From an uncultured Caulobacterales bacterium (lineage in GTDB: Bacteria; Pseudomonadota; Alphaproteobacteria; Caulobacterales; Maricaulaceae): a stretch of DNA of 64,000 bases. Every line of letters starts with the position of its first letter. The first letter of the stretch is position 1. Below, in pieces: positions 19,604-28,172 of the stretch. Where the stretch lies: positions 62,001-126,000 of the forward strand of contig CALFUN010000003.1 in NCBI GenBank assembly GCA_937929915.1. The letters run 5' to 3'. The notes beneath the pieces were generated by a model, which did no database searches, had not been told where the DNA came from, and was given only the letters and a program-made list of their open reading frames with translations. Made by a program: the position numbers and the translations under genes.

Positions 19604-21022
19604 TTAAGAAAATGACATAGGCCGAGTATAGCTCGCAAGCTTAGTTTCAAAGGCCGACCAATCATCATCTTGTGCGATAGGCGTCCATAGGGCGCTAATT
19701 TCATCATAAAGCAGGCTTGCAGGACGCTCTGTATCGGGGCGTTTATCACAGGCCGTATATGTTTTAAAGCTAGCTAGCCAGTTTTCAAAATCTGACCCTT
19801 CATATGTGCCGATTTGCTCGCGCCCCATTCGCCCAGCCCCGCCCTGCCAATCATGCCAGAACTCAGGCCAAGGGCTACGGCTTTGGTGTAAAAACGTGAA
19901 AGTCTGACGGATAAACTCTGCATCTTCATCATGGCCGCGCGCGTCAACAGCTAACTTGCGCAACACCTTTTTATTGAGGGCTTTTTGATAAAGATCAGGA
20001 TAGGTTTCAAGCGCGGCAATGAGCGCCTTATCATCACCGATTAAAGATAAAGATTGCGCGAGCTGTCCAAGGTTCCAGCCCATCGCATCGGGTTGTCGTC
20101 CAAACGCATAAAGTCCATTATGGTCAAAATATGCCGCTGTAAACCTCGGATCATAAATCGGCAAAAACCGATAAGGCCCATAATCAAAACATTCGCCTGT
20201 AATATTCATATTATCCGTATTCATCACCCCATGCACAAAACCTACGGCCATCCATGAAGCAACTAAATCAGCGCTACGTTCTATGACAGCTTTTAACAGC
20301 TTTGCTGGGCTATCTGCGTCAGAATAAAAATGCCGCTGGCAATATGCGATAAGCACTTCGAGATTATCAGTATTGCCTAAAAACGCTTGGCGCTGAAAAG
20401 TTCCAAAACGGATATGGCTATGCTGCAAGCGTGTCATCACCGCCCCGCGCGCAGGGGACGGTTCATCATGGCGCGTTAAGGCTTCATCCGTTTCAATTAA
20501 GCAAAATGTCCGCGATGTATTCACCCCCATATGTTCAAGATAACGTGTTGCCAGAACTTCGCGCACGCCGCCCAGCAATGTCAGGCGTCCATCGCCTTGC
20601 CGCGAATAAGGTGTTTGCCCAGAGCCTTTCGTGCCGAAATCTAAAAGTCGCCCGTCTTGGTCTTTAAGCTGTGCAAATAAAAACCCGCGCCCGTCGCCAA
20701 TATCAGGATTATAATGGCGAAATTGATGGCCGTGATAACGCTGCGCAAGCGGGATAGGCAAACTACCGCCGAGCGGTTCAAACCGCCCGAAATGGCTCAC
20801 CCATTGCGCATCATCCAATGTAAGACCCAAAGAGTGCGCCAGCGCCTCATCTTTATATCGCAGCTTTAATGTGCCAAAATCGGCGGGCTGGACGGGGTCA
20901 TAAAACGCCTCGCCCAGTTCTAAAATAGCAGATTGCGGAGCGAAAATTATAGATCTATCTCTGCGCCATAATGCGAATGCACATCTGTATAAAACGTATC
21001 TTTGCGCCGCGCTGCACGCCAA
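19604..21022 (-). CDS. selO: protein adenylyltransferase SelO (YdiU)
   Basis: A SelO pseudokinase of about 450-472 residues that transfers AMP from ATP to hydroxyl side chains of redox-linked proteins. Diagnostic segments: LDFGTKGSGQTPYSRQGDGRL (split at 21 residues, positions 20600-20660), VREVLATRYLEHMGVNTSR, GFVHGVMNTDNM and FDYGPYRFLPIYDP. The start is odd: the only standard in-frame initiation codon upstream of the conserved part is a TTG at 21022, which overlaps the end of the GST gene by 76 bases; otherwise an ATT or ATA codon near 20950 must be used. The adjacent GST fits the glutathionylation link of SelO. Confidence 0.93.
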   Translation of the reverse strand: MACSAAQRYVLYRCAFALWRRDRSIIFAPQSAILELGEAFYDPVQPADFGTLKLRYKDEALAHSLGLTLDDAQWVSHFGRFEPLGGSLPIPLAQRYHGHQFRHYNPDIGDGRGFLFAQLKDQDGRLLDFGTKGSGQTPYSRQGDGRLTLLGGVREVLATRYLEHMGVNTSRTFCLIETDEALTRHDEPSPARGAVMTRLQHSHIRFGTFQRQAFLGNTDNLEVLIAYCQRHFYSDADSPAKLLKAVIERSADLVASWMAVGFVHGVMNTDNMNITGECFDYGPYRFLPIYDPRFTAAYFDHNGLYAFGRQPDAMGWNLGQLAQSLSLIGDDKALIAALETYPDLYQKALNKKVLRKLAVDARGHDEDAEFIRQTFTFLHQSRSPWPEFWHDWQGGAGRMGREQIGTYEGSDFENWLASFKTYTACDKRPDTERPASLLYDEISALWTPIAQDDDWSAFETKLASYTRPMSFS

Positions 21023-21582
21023 GCGCTTAAGGTTTTATAGTCTGAAATATCTATCTTAGACATTTCAATAGGATCTAATGCCGCAACCAAAGCCACATCA
21101 GCAAGGCTCATTGTATCGCCGCATAAATAGCCATGTTTGGATAAAGCCGTTTCAATGATAGGCAAATTTGACGTTAGCATTTGTTCGCCCTTAGCCAATG
21201 AAGCCATATCTGGCTCAACGCCAAATAAAGGCGCAAGAGAGCGGTTAAAATGCACGCTTGCAACAGGGCCGCGGATATGGTGGTTCACATAATCCATCCA
21301 TTGATCGACTTTTGCTTGAGCTTGAGCCTCTTGCGGATATAGATCGGACTCATATTGACGCGCCATATAGCGCATAATCGCGGCACTCTCTCCGATTGAA
21401 AAGTCACCCTCTTGCATCGCGGGGACTTTGCCTAGCGGGTTAACGGCCAGATATTCAGGCGTGCTTTGCTGACCCGCTCCGAGGTCAACGAATTCAAGTT
21501 GATAATCTGCGCCAAGCGCTGAGGCCGTAAATACGGGCGCAAGGGATGGAAATGACATTGGGTGATAATAAATTTTAAACAT
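20947..21582 (-). CDS. glutathione S-transferase family protein
   Basis: A 211-residue cytosolic GST. The N-terminal thioredoxin-like domain has YYHPMSFPS with the candidate catalytic Ser/Tyr region, then NPLGKVPAMQ with the cis-proline and SIGESAAIMRYMARQY with the Glu-Ser that grips the gamma-glutamyl group. The alpha-helical C-terminal domain carries SLADVALVAALDPIEM, the N-capping box of GSTs. It probably conjugates or reduces electrophiles with glutathione. It precedes and overlaps selO on the same strand. Its leader contains three 17-bp tandem repeats that end next to its ribosome binding site. Confidence 0.92.
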   Translation of the reverse strand: MFKIYYHPMSFPSLAPVFTASALGADYQLEFVDLGAGQQSTPEYLAVNPLGKVPAMQEGDFSIGESAAIMRYMARQYESDLYPQEAQAQAKVDQWMDYVNHHIRGPVASVHFNRSLAPLFGVEPDMASLAKGEQMLTSNLPIIETALSKHGYLCGDTMSLADVALVAALDPIEMSKIDISDYKTLSAWRAARRKDTFYTDVHSHYGAEIDL

Positions 21583-21593
21583 AAGAGGTATTC

Positions 21594-21644
21594 CTTAATT
21601 CAGATGAGGTCTTAATTCATATAAGGCCTTAATTCAGATGAGGC
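21594..21644. repeat. three 17-bp tandem repeats in the GST leader
   Basis: Units at 21594-21610, 21611-21627 and 21628-21644 share CTTAATTCA(G/T)AT(G/A)(A)GG(T/C). On the sense (minus) strand each unit ends in GAATTAAG, and the last copy merges into the AAGGA ribosome binding site of the GST gene. They start ten bases after the stop of the esterase gene. Confidence 0.8.
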
Positions 21645-21653
21645 TTTATCAGT

Positions 21654-22625
21654 TTAGATATTTAAGTCTGGCATGTATTTACGCAAAAAATCCGCCGCAT
21701 CTAGGGGTATTTTACGTCCTTTTGGAAACGCTTTCGTGAAGTTCAAAAACCCATGGGGCATAAGTTTCTCATGACAATATTCCACACAAACACCATTACG
21801 CTCTAACTTTTCCGCGTAAAGCTTACCCTCATCGCGCAGTGGATCCAATCCGCAGGTCAATATAAAGGCGGGGGGCAAATCTTTTAAATCTGTTTCAAAT
21901 AATGGCGAGAGGCGCGTATCTTTCGTATCCGCCCCAGCAACATAATGTTCGTCAATGAATTTGAGCGCCATAAACCCTAGCTGCAACCAATCTTGCGGGC
22001 CAGGCTTTGGTGGTTTGAGGTCAACAAGCTGCATTAAAGGGTAAAATAAAATTTGAGATTTCAGCTTATCTCGATATTTCTGCGCCAAATAGGCAGTCAT
22101 ATTGCCGCCCGCACTATCCCCGCCCAATGAGAGATGGTGCCGGTCAATCCCGTAATCATCTTGGCCATAGCCCTCCATTGCCCAATTTAACACAACCTCG
22201 CAATCATCTGGCCCAGCAGGATAAGGGAATTGCGGCGCAAGGCGATAATCGACTGAAATAACGCGGTAGCCAGATCCGCTCGCCAGACGCCGCACAACGC
22301 CTTCATGCGATTCGACTGAACAGGTTACAAAGCCACCGCCATGCAAATAAATCAAAGTCGGCCCAGCCGCTTCGCTGGCTTGGTGCGGTACAAATAGACG
22401 CACAGGGACTGGAAAATCGCCATTAGGGACGTTGAAATCAACAACGCGCCGCATTTCTGGGCCGGGCGTGTCAAATTGATTGGTCATGCGCCGAATATTA
22501 TTATGGATTTGGTAAATCTGATCTGGCGCGAGCCGTAAGCGCTCCATTTGAAGACGAAATTTATCCGCTATATCTTCAGCAAAATCTTTCGCATTTTTTC
22601 TCGGCTTCTTTTCAGACTTCTGCAT
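21654..22625 (-). CDS. alpha/beta hydrolase, hormone-sensitive-lipase (HSL) type esterase
   Basis: A 323-residue esterase of lipase family IV. The oxyanion motif HGGG is in LIYLHGGGFVTCS, the nucleophile serine in GGDSAGGNMT, the acid in LTCGLDPLRDEG and the histidine in MPHGFLNF. A 50-residue basic N-terminal cap contains KKPRKNAKDFAED. I chose the ATG at 22625 because AGGA lies eight bases upstream; the ATG at 22649 has a weaker site. Substrates are likely short acyl esters. It follows the acyl-CoA synthetase and DUF924 genes on the same strand. Confidence 0.92.
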   Translation of the reverse strand: MQKSEKKPRKNAKDFAEDIADKFRLQMERLRLAPDQIYQIHNNIRRMTNQFDTPGPEMRRVVDFNVPNGDFPVPVRLFVPHQASEAAGPTLIYLHGGGFVTCSVESHEGVVRRLASGSGYRVISVDYRLAPQFPYPAGPDDCEVVLNWAMEGYGQDDYGIDRHHLSLGGDSAGGNMTAYLAQKYRDKLKSQILFYPLMQLVDLKPPKPGPQDWLQLGFMALKFIDEHYVAGADTKDTRLSPLFETDLKDLPPAFILTCGLDPLRDEGKLYAEKLERNGVCVEYCHEKLMPHGFLNFTKAFPKGRKIPLDAADFLRKYMPDLNI

Positions 22626-22720
22626 AGTTTTTCCTAATTTGAGCGGCATCTAACACCCCAGACTTATTCATTAACTGGTAGCACATGCAAGTTTCATCAA
22701 TAGCTTGTCTTAAAAAATCT

Positions 22721-23278
22721 CTACGGCGTATAAGCGCCGCTCTTTAAATAAGCTATTTCTTGCGGAGTGCTGTCTCGTCCCAAGAGCGCATTGCGATGCG
22801 GGAAACGACCAAATTTTTCAATCACTTTTTGATGGGCCTTGGCATGGAATAATGTACGGCTATCATCCAAACGGCTATCAACCAGACGCACGCATTCAGC
22901 TTGCATAGCTAAATCTTCTGTATGCATAAAGGGCATATAAGCAAAGGCTCGGCGCGTTTGATCGAGTTTTAAATCCCACCCCTTATCCACAAAACGCTGT
23001 GCAGCCATTAAGGCTTTATCATCCCATGCAAAACAGGCCGCCGTACCGCGATACATATTGCGCGGAAATTGATCAAGCGCGATGATGAGCGCCAAATGGC
23101 TATCACATTCACTCTCCCACGCATGAGGCCTAGCGGTAAGCTGCGCACTTAAACTCACAGCAAGGCTTTCAAATTTTTGGCGGATGAGCGCATCAAAGCC
23201 GTCATTGGGGTTAAACCATAATTTTGGTTTCGTATCTTGAAACCAAAACTTTAATATATCACGCGCATCCCTGTGCAT
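22721..23278 (-). CDS. DUF924 family protein
   Basis: A 185-residue all-helical protein of the DUF924 family, recognised by ARDILKFWF, LALIIALDQFPRNMYRGTAACFAWDD and the later AFAYMPFMHTEDLAMQ with KFGRFPHRNALLGR. The fold is TPR-like; the function is not known. The ATG at 23278 overlaps the TGA stop of the acyl-CoA synthetase by one base (TGATG), which implies translational coupling. A TTG one codon earlier is possible but less likely. Confidence 0.9.
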   Translation of the reverse strand: MHRDARDILKFWFQDTKPKLWFNPNDGFDALIRQKFESLAVSLSAQLTARPHAWESECDSHLALIIALDQFPRNMYRGTAACFAWDDKALMAAQRFVDKGWDLKLDQTRRAFAYMPFMHTEDLAMQAECVRLVDSRLDDSRTLFHAKAHQKVIEKFGRFPHRNALLGRDSTPQEIAYLKSGAYTP

Positions 23279-25083
23279 CAAAGCCGCACATCGCCCTTTA
23301 TAATTTGCGCATAAATGTCGGCGCTGACAGGCTCAAATGCATCGGTTACAGGGTTAGCAAAAAATATTGGTTCTGAAATATTGGCGGGATTAAATCCAGC
23401 TTTGACAAGGTTTGTTTTCTTAAATTTAAATGTACTTGTTGTATCGGACTCATTCGATAACCGCAAAAAAACAGGACGCGCATAATGTGGTAATTCTGTA
23501 TTTATAAGCATCTTTAAAGCCGTTAAATCTGGCGGTGTTTCGGAGACAATCGACGCCATGCCCGCACGGCCATCATAGCCTGGCACATCAACACCATAGA
23601 CATTGGCTTGCGTCACACCTGTGAATTTCGATAGGACAGCCGCAACTTCGCCTGTCGCCACATTCTCCGCCTTCCAGCGATAGGTATCTCCGACCCGGTC
23701 CATAAAAAAGAAATAGCCATTTTCATCACGCTTCATAAGGTCACCTGTACGAAACCAGCGATCTCCCTTTTTAAAAACATCTTTGAGGACTTTTTTATTT
23801 GTGGCTTCTTCCGTTTCATAGCCTTCAAACCGAAAGCGCGGATCATCTGTACGAATTTCACCAATCATCTCGCCAATTTCGTTATGGTCCGCTTTTAAGC
23901 AAAAGCCGTCAGAGCCGCGCGGATTCAAACCTGTTTCAACGTCATACCGAATAATATCAATATTGAACTTCCAAGATAGATAGCTCGGGACACGACCCAC
24001 TGCGCCCACTGGGCCATCGACATTAATCAAGCTCACATTGCCCTCGGTTGCGCCATAAAATTCAATCACATGCGGGATATTAAAACGCGCAACAAAACCT
24101 TCCCAAACATCAGGCCGTAAGCCATTACCCATAATCCAACTTATCTTATGTTCGCGCTCTAGTGGATGCGGCGGCGTTGAGAGTAAAAAACGGCATAGCT
24201 CTCCGACATATGTAAACATCGTCGCATTATGACGCACAGCCTCATCCCAAAATTTGGTTGCTGAGAATTTAGGCTGTACAATCACAGCCCCGCCATAAGT
24301 TAGCGCCGCGCCAACGCCCACTAGGCCGCCTGTTGCATGATACATAGGCAAAACCATCAACATGCGATCTTTGGCAGAGGCTCTCGCGCCTGTTCCAAGG
24401 CCGCGCAGGTAATTTTGTGCGCGCACATGGGTCACTTTCGCAGCCTTCGGCAAGCCCGTTGTACCAGAGGTAAACATTTTCATAGCTTGGCCAGCAGCTT
24501 TCAGTCCTGCCCGTATCTCTTTGCTAGGCCGCGAGGGGACATGATTAGAAATTGCAGCATCAAAACTCTCATATCCATCAATTTCTGCAAATGCCGCCCA
24601 AACCTTCACATCCGTTGTCACACTGTCTTTGGCTGCGTTCCATTGCTCTTCCATTTCATGATCAAGAATAAGGTGGCTGGCATCAGATATATTGACGCAA
24701 TGTGCTAGAGCCGAACCAGAGAGCTGAAAATTTAGCAGCGCGGGTATGACCGCAATTTTCGAAAACCCAAGCCAAAGCGCAACATATTCAAGACGGTTAC
24801 GAACAAAAATTGCAACGGTATCATTTGGCTTTAAACCTTGCGCCAAAGCCCATTGCGCCACGCGGTTGGCATAGGTTTCAACATCATCATATGTCCATTG
24901 CCTATCATCTTCGATAAAAGCGATATTTGGCCCGAAGCTATCAATGCGCATTTCCAGTTCATCAGCGAGCAAATGATTGCTCTCGGCATCCACCGTTTTA
25001 ACCGCTCGCAACATGCGCATCAGCCCAGAAATAAAGTGTATTTCGCGTTTCAGAGAAAAGCCCATATTTATGCCTATAATCAT
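23278..25083 (-). CDS. long-chain acyl-CoA synthetase (FATP/FadD6-like)
   Basis: A 601-residue ANL-superfamily enzyme. The ATP/AMP motif FTSGTTGLPKAAKVTH lies near residue 210, the adenylate motif EFYGATEGNVSLIN near residue 345, the hinge region GDRWFRTGDLMKRDENGYFFF near residue 450 (positions 23690-23760), and the C-terminal DRVGDTYRWKAENV follows. These FATP-type signatures (FYGATEGN, DTYRWKGENV-like) point to the very-long-chain fatty acid group that activates fatty acids during uptake. The ATG at 25083 gives the usual length; an ATG at 25065 is also possible. It is first in the run towards DUF924. Confidence 0.93.
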   Translation of the reverse strand: MIIGINMGFSLKREIHFISGLMRMLRAVKTVDAESNHLLADELEMRIDSFGPNIAFIEDDRQWTYDDVETYANRVAQWALAQGLKPNDTVAIFVRNRLEYVALWLGFSKIAVIPALLNFQLSGSALAHCVNISDASHLILDHEMEEQWNAAKDSVTTDVKVWAAFAEIDGYESFDAAISNHVPSRPSKEIRAGLKAAGQAMKMFTSGTTGLPKAAKVTHVRAQNYLRGLGTGARASAKDRMLMVLPMYHATGGLVGVGAALTYGGAVIVQPKFSATKFWDEAVRHNATMFTYVGELCRFLLSTPPHPLEREHKISWIMGNGLRPDVWEGFVARFNIPHVIEFYGATEGNVSLINVDGPVGAVGRVPSYLSWKFNIDIIRYDVETGLNPRGSDGFCLKADHNEIGEMIGEIRTDDPRFRFEGYETEEATNKKVLKDVFKKGDRWFRTGDLMKRDENGYFFFMDRVGDTYRWKAENVATGEVAAVLSKFTGVTQANVYGVDVPGYDGRAGMASIVSETPPDLTALKMLINTELPHYARPVFLRLSNESDTTSTFKFKKTNLVKAGFNPANISEPIFFANPVTDAFEPVSADIYAQIIKGDVRL

Positions 25084-25187
25084 TTATTTGGCAGCAACAT
25101 AAGACTCCTCATGCAAGGGTCAAGTCAGCGTTTTGTGAAGGCGGCTATGCCGATTTATATGGGACAATCAAACGCTACAAAAGAAAG

Positions 25188-25296
25188 CCCCGCGAGCATG
25201 GCTCGGCGGGGTGGAAGTTGATTAACTTTGGAAGTGTAAGGCTCGGGAGTAATGAGCCTTATACGTGGGAACTTTGAGATGCCTCTCGTGAGTTCA
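25188..25296 (-). ncRNA. candidate sigma54-dependent small RNA, about 110 nt
   Basis: No gene fits the 343 bp between 25084 and 25426. On the minus strand a sigma54-type promoter predicts a start near 25296, and the RNA would fold into four consecutive stem-loops. The first (25295-25269) pairs GAACT with AGTTC and, inside, GAGA with TCTC. The second (25261-25237) pairs TAAGGCTC with GAGCCTTA around the loop ATTACTCCC. The third (25228-25215) pairs AAGTT with AACTT. The fourth (25211-25188) is a GC-rich hairpin with one bulge, followed by CTTTCTTTT, a rho-independent terminator. The unpaired ACTCCC loop could pair with ribosome binding sites. The 3' part could instead be only the terminator of the upstream gene. 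Confidence 0.6.
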
Positions 25297-25306
25297 TACC
25301 TAATTA

Positions 25307-25323
25307 TGCAACAGTTGTGCCAA
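25307..25323 (-). promoter_or_regulatory. sigma54 (-24/-12) promoter candidate
   Basis: The minus strand reads TTGGCACAACTGTTGCA from 25323 to 25307. It matches the known consensus YTGGCAC(G)-N4-TTGCW at every strongly conserved base, with the GG and GC doublets correctly spaced. It sits 11 bases upstream of the first stem-loop of the candidate sRNA. Confidence 0.65.
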
Positions 25324-25399
25324 TAATTCTGCCTCTTATTACGCTTAAAACACGAATTTTCGAATGATTTTACGCATCAAGGTTCAAAATAGAGCACAT

Positions 25400-25418
25400 C
25401 TGTTCCAATATGGAACAG
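25400..25418. promoter_or_regulatory. perfect 8-3-8 dyad, possible enhancer-binding site
   Basis: CTGTTCCA-ATA-TGGAACAG is perfectly symmetric. It lies 104-122 bp upstream of the predicted sigma54 start, the usual distance for a bacterial enhancer-binding protein. It is also nine bases after the stop of the Arg/Asn-rich gene, so it may act as an RNA hairpin; there is no good T run after it. Confidence 0.5.
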
Positions 25419-25426
25419 AGCTGGCA

Positions 25427-27337
25427 TTACGGTTGCGGGTAAGATCCTATCGCAGGTTCTGATTTCGCATTTGGCATGAGCAAGCAACTACCATCACTTG
25501 CCTGATAAATTGTGCCTGCTGGGCAGGAGGCAATTAAGCCATTTGGCGTTATTTGACTCGGTGCAGATTGTTGCGGCCTTTGGTTTGGCTCAAAGCTTTG
25601 CTTACGGCCCTGATTAGGATCTTGCCCAAAATCTGGCTGACTCCCTTGGGATGTCGATAAAGGCGGGCGGCCTTCGAGGCGCATTAAGCTACCATCATAT
25701 TGTCCTGATGTCGCAAGGCGTAAGCCTTCAATATAATTTGCAGGGATAAATATGGGCAATTCTTGGCCTTGGCGATCAAATGCCAAAACGGTCAATCCAT
25801 CAAATCGAGCCGCCTCCAAGCGCTCTGCGGGAATATGTACACTTAGCGATTCTTCGCGGGTGCAATCTGTTCTGACCGAGGTAATAACGCCCCGCCCGTC
25901 ATGACGCCTAAAATCATTCGGGAAAAAATTAAGCGCCTTTGGCTTAATAATCTGATTGCGCCGAATAGGTGCCGATCTCTTTTGTCCGCGGCGCGGCAAT
26001 GCCCGTCTTGAGGACGCTCTTGTGCGCGTTCGATTATTTGACCGTGTCTCATTTGCTCGAGAATTATTTGACCGCGTTTCATTAGATCTGGAACGGTTCT
26101 CATTTGCGCGGTTCGCATTGCGATTATTTGAACGTTGTTCAGACCTGGCAGGCCTTTGTGTTTGTTGCGACCTAGGCTGCGTATTTTGAGGCGGCTGCGA
26201 TTGTACGGGTTGCGCCGCTTGGTTATTTTGAGATTGGCGACGGTTTTGAGGTTGCGGCCTTTGACGCGTTTGTTGACGAGTTGGCTGCGTCGCCGCACGC
26301 CCGCGCGATCTCAAGTTTGAATTCGGCGTGATGGTGTTACGGCGAGAGGCCTCATTATTTTGTTCAATCACCTGCGCATTATCACGTCTATTATTACGCC
26401 GCTCAATATTGCGGTTCGCACGGGCGCGAGCGCGATTATCTTGCCGTATATTTGACCTGTTATTACGAAACCGATTATTTTTAATAGGCTCCCCTATCAC
26501 ACGGCCATTTCGGCGTTTCGCCTCACTACGGCTTATACGCCCCCCGCGCACATTACGCCCTTCGCTGCGATCATTGTCAAAATTGTCAAAGCGGCGGGCA
26601 TCTCTATTGCGGCCTCGATTTCCGCGAAATCCGCGACCTTGGCCTATGCCAAACCTGTTATGACCACGGCGCCATCCGCCAAATCTGTCATGTCCAAAAC
26701 CGCGAGATCCAAATCTATTATTTCGGAAACCACGCCTAAAGCCGCGATTAAATCCTCTATGACGCCCAAAACTACTATGGCCAAAACGCCTATGCCCGTA
26801 ATAATGTCCATAAGGGTGGAAAAAACCTGAATTTAAATGGAAGCTTTGGTCAAACACCGTGCGTTCCACATCCGTTGCACATTCTAACGCCCGCGTATCA
26901 TAAAATATAGTATCGGCTTGACTGCCCGATAAAAATGCTACTTTTTCAAAGCCGCGATCTGCATGCGGATTATCGCCAATTTGATTATAATAAAAGGCTA
27001 AGTCTAAAATCGCGCCATCTTGTAAATTTTGCCCGTCAATCGACACGGCCTGCGTGACAGTCCGCAGGCTCGCCGAGCCTGCAATATCAGAGCGGCTTTC
27101 AAAGGGATCAAATGTTGGCGCTGAATATTCTTGCGTCCCAGCACGATTATCAAATGTGATTTTCACATCTTTGACGATTTGCTCAGGGGATAAATCAGGC
27201 AATGAAGATTGCGCGCCATTTTGCGCTCTCGCAGATTGCGCCTGACTTTCAGGAATAAGCTCTATAGGCCCCCACGCTGCAGATAAACATAAAATAGCTG
27301 AAAATAAACCAGCCCGCGTGTAGAATTTTGAGGTCAT
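25427..27337 (-). CDS. secreted Arg/Asn-rich disordered protein
   Basis: A 636-residue protein I do not recognise. It has a signal peptide (cleavage near ESQAQSA, about residue 34). Residues 50-155 look folded and beta-rich and include DTRALECATDVERTV. From about 165 to 250 the sequence is rich in Gly, Phe, His and Arg (HYYGHRRFGHSSFGRHRG). From 250 to 470 it is dominated by Arg, Asn, Gln and Ser with loose repeats such as NETRSNNSRANETRSNN. A folded segment returns at 475-570 (SVRTDCTREESLSVHIPAERL), then a Gln/Pro-rich tail with two cysteines. It is strongly basic; binding to nucleic acid, acidic polysaccharide or the cell surface is possible but not shown. Confidence 0.8.
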   Translation of the reverse strand: MTSKFYTRAGLFSAILCLSAAWGPIELIPESQAQSARAQNGAQSSLPDLSPEQIVKDVKITFDNRAGTQEYSAPTFDPFESRSDIAGSASLRTVTQAVSIDGQNLQDGAILDLAFYYNQIGDNPHADRGFEKVAFLSGSQADTIFYDTRALECATDVERTVFDQSFHLNSGFFHPYGHYYGHRRFGHSSFGRHRGFNRGFRRGFRNNRFGSRGFGHDRFGGWRRGHNRFGIGQGRGFRGNRGRNRDARRFDNFDNDRSEGRNVRGGRISRSEAKRRNGRVIGEPIKNNRFRNNRSNIRQDNRARARANRNIERRNNRRDNAQVIEQNNEASRRNTITPNSNLRSRGRAATQPTRQQTRQRPQPQNRRQSQNNQAAQPVQSQPPQNTQPRSQQTQRPARSEQRSNNRNANRANENRSRSNETRSNNSRANETRSNNRTRTRASSRRALPRRGQKRSAPIRRNQIIKPKALNFFPNDFRRHDGRGVITSVRTDCTREESLSVHIPAERLEAARFDGLTVLAFDRQGQELPIFIPANYIEGLRLATSGQYDGSLMRLEGRPPLSTSQGSQPDFGQDPNQGRKQSFEPNQRPQQSAPSQITPNGLIASCPAGTIYQASDGSCLLMPNAKSEPAIGSYPQP

Positions 27338-27431
27338 ATATATTCATAGCATAGCAAGGCTGATGCCAGAATGAAACTTGTGTTCACATATTGTTCATAA
27401 TTGTAATGTGCCCGTAAGTTTAGCGCGTATT

Positions 27432-28172
27432 TTAAAAGCTATCTTTGAGCACGCGGCGGCGACCCAGCTCTAGCGCGCTCCCTGCGGTGATAAACGGATT
27501 GGTCATTCGTTCTGCAACAACCGTTGTCGGCACAGTTGGCGCGCCCTGCGCGCGTTTCATCTGCGCGGCCTCCATAGCTGCAATCAAAGCCGCATTATCT
27601 GGCTCAACATGCAGGGCAAATTTCCCGTTTGAAAGCGTATATTCATGCGCGCAATAGAGCGCTGTACTATCTGGCAAAGCCATGATCTTGGATAAGCTAG
27701 CGTGCATATCATCGGCAGAGCCTTCAAATAAGCGGCCACACCCCAATGTAAATATTGTATCCCCAACAAAGGCTGCGCCCTGCCCGTTATGGGCGTCTGG
27801 TACGTGATAAATAATATGATCTTTCGTATGGCCCGGCGTGTGCATGACATAGATTTTATGGCGGCCAAACATAAATTCATTACCCTGCCCGACAGCTATA
27901 TCAAGCCCAGGAATACGGCCTTTAATCATATCTGGGCCGTAGATTTTCACGTCAAATTTTTCTTTCAAGGCAATATTGCCGCCCGTATGATCCCAGTGAT
28001 GATGGGTATTCCAAATCTCTGTCAGACGCCACCCGCGTAGCTCACATTGCCGCGCAATTTCGCTTTCATCAGGTGTATCAATCGCAGCTGTGCGGCCTGA
28101 GGCATCATCATGAATCAGCAAGCCATAATTATCTTGCAAGCAAGGAAATAAAGCAATTTCGAGTTTATTCAT
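27432..28172 (-). CDS. gloB: hydroxyacylglutathione hydrolase (glyoxalase II)
   Basis: A 246-residue metallo-beta-lactamase-fold enzyme. The binuclear metal motif is THHHWDHTGGN with His57, His59, Asp61 and His62; further ligands lie in MHTPGHTKDH, FVGDTIFTLGCGRLFEG (Asp bridging) and YCAHEYTLSN. The C-terminal substrate-binding domain ends in a shorter form than E. coli GloB. It hydrolyses S-lactoylglutathione to lactate and glutathione, the second step of methylglyoxal detoxification. Its start overlaps the end of the upstream membrane-protein gene by eight bases, which couples the two. Confidence 0.95.
   Translation of the reverse strand: MNKLEIALFPCLQDNYGLLIHDDASGRTAAIDTPDESEIARQCELRGWRLTEIWNTHHHWDHTGGNIALKEKFDVKIYGPDMIKGRIPGLDIAVGQGNEFMFGRHKIYVMHTPGHTKDHIIYHVPDAHNGQGAAFVGDTIFTLGCGRLFEGSADDMHASLSKIMALPDSTALYCAHEYTLSNGKFALHVEPDNAALIAAMEAAQMKRAQGAPTVPTTVVAERMTNPFITAGSALELGRRRVLKDSF

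Noticed and set aside
25421..25437. A second sigma54-like match on the plus strand (CTGGCATTACGGTTGCG)
   Set aside because: It deviates at conserved C and W positions and points antisense into a coding region with no structure behind it.
26135..26830. Several open frames on the plus strand opposite the Arg/Asn-rich gene
   Set aside because: They are antisense shadows of a low-complexity sequence; their proteins are artificial Arg/Leu-rich strings and have no ribosome binding sites.
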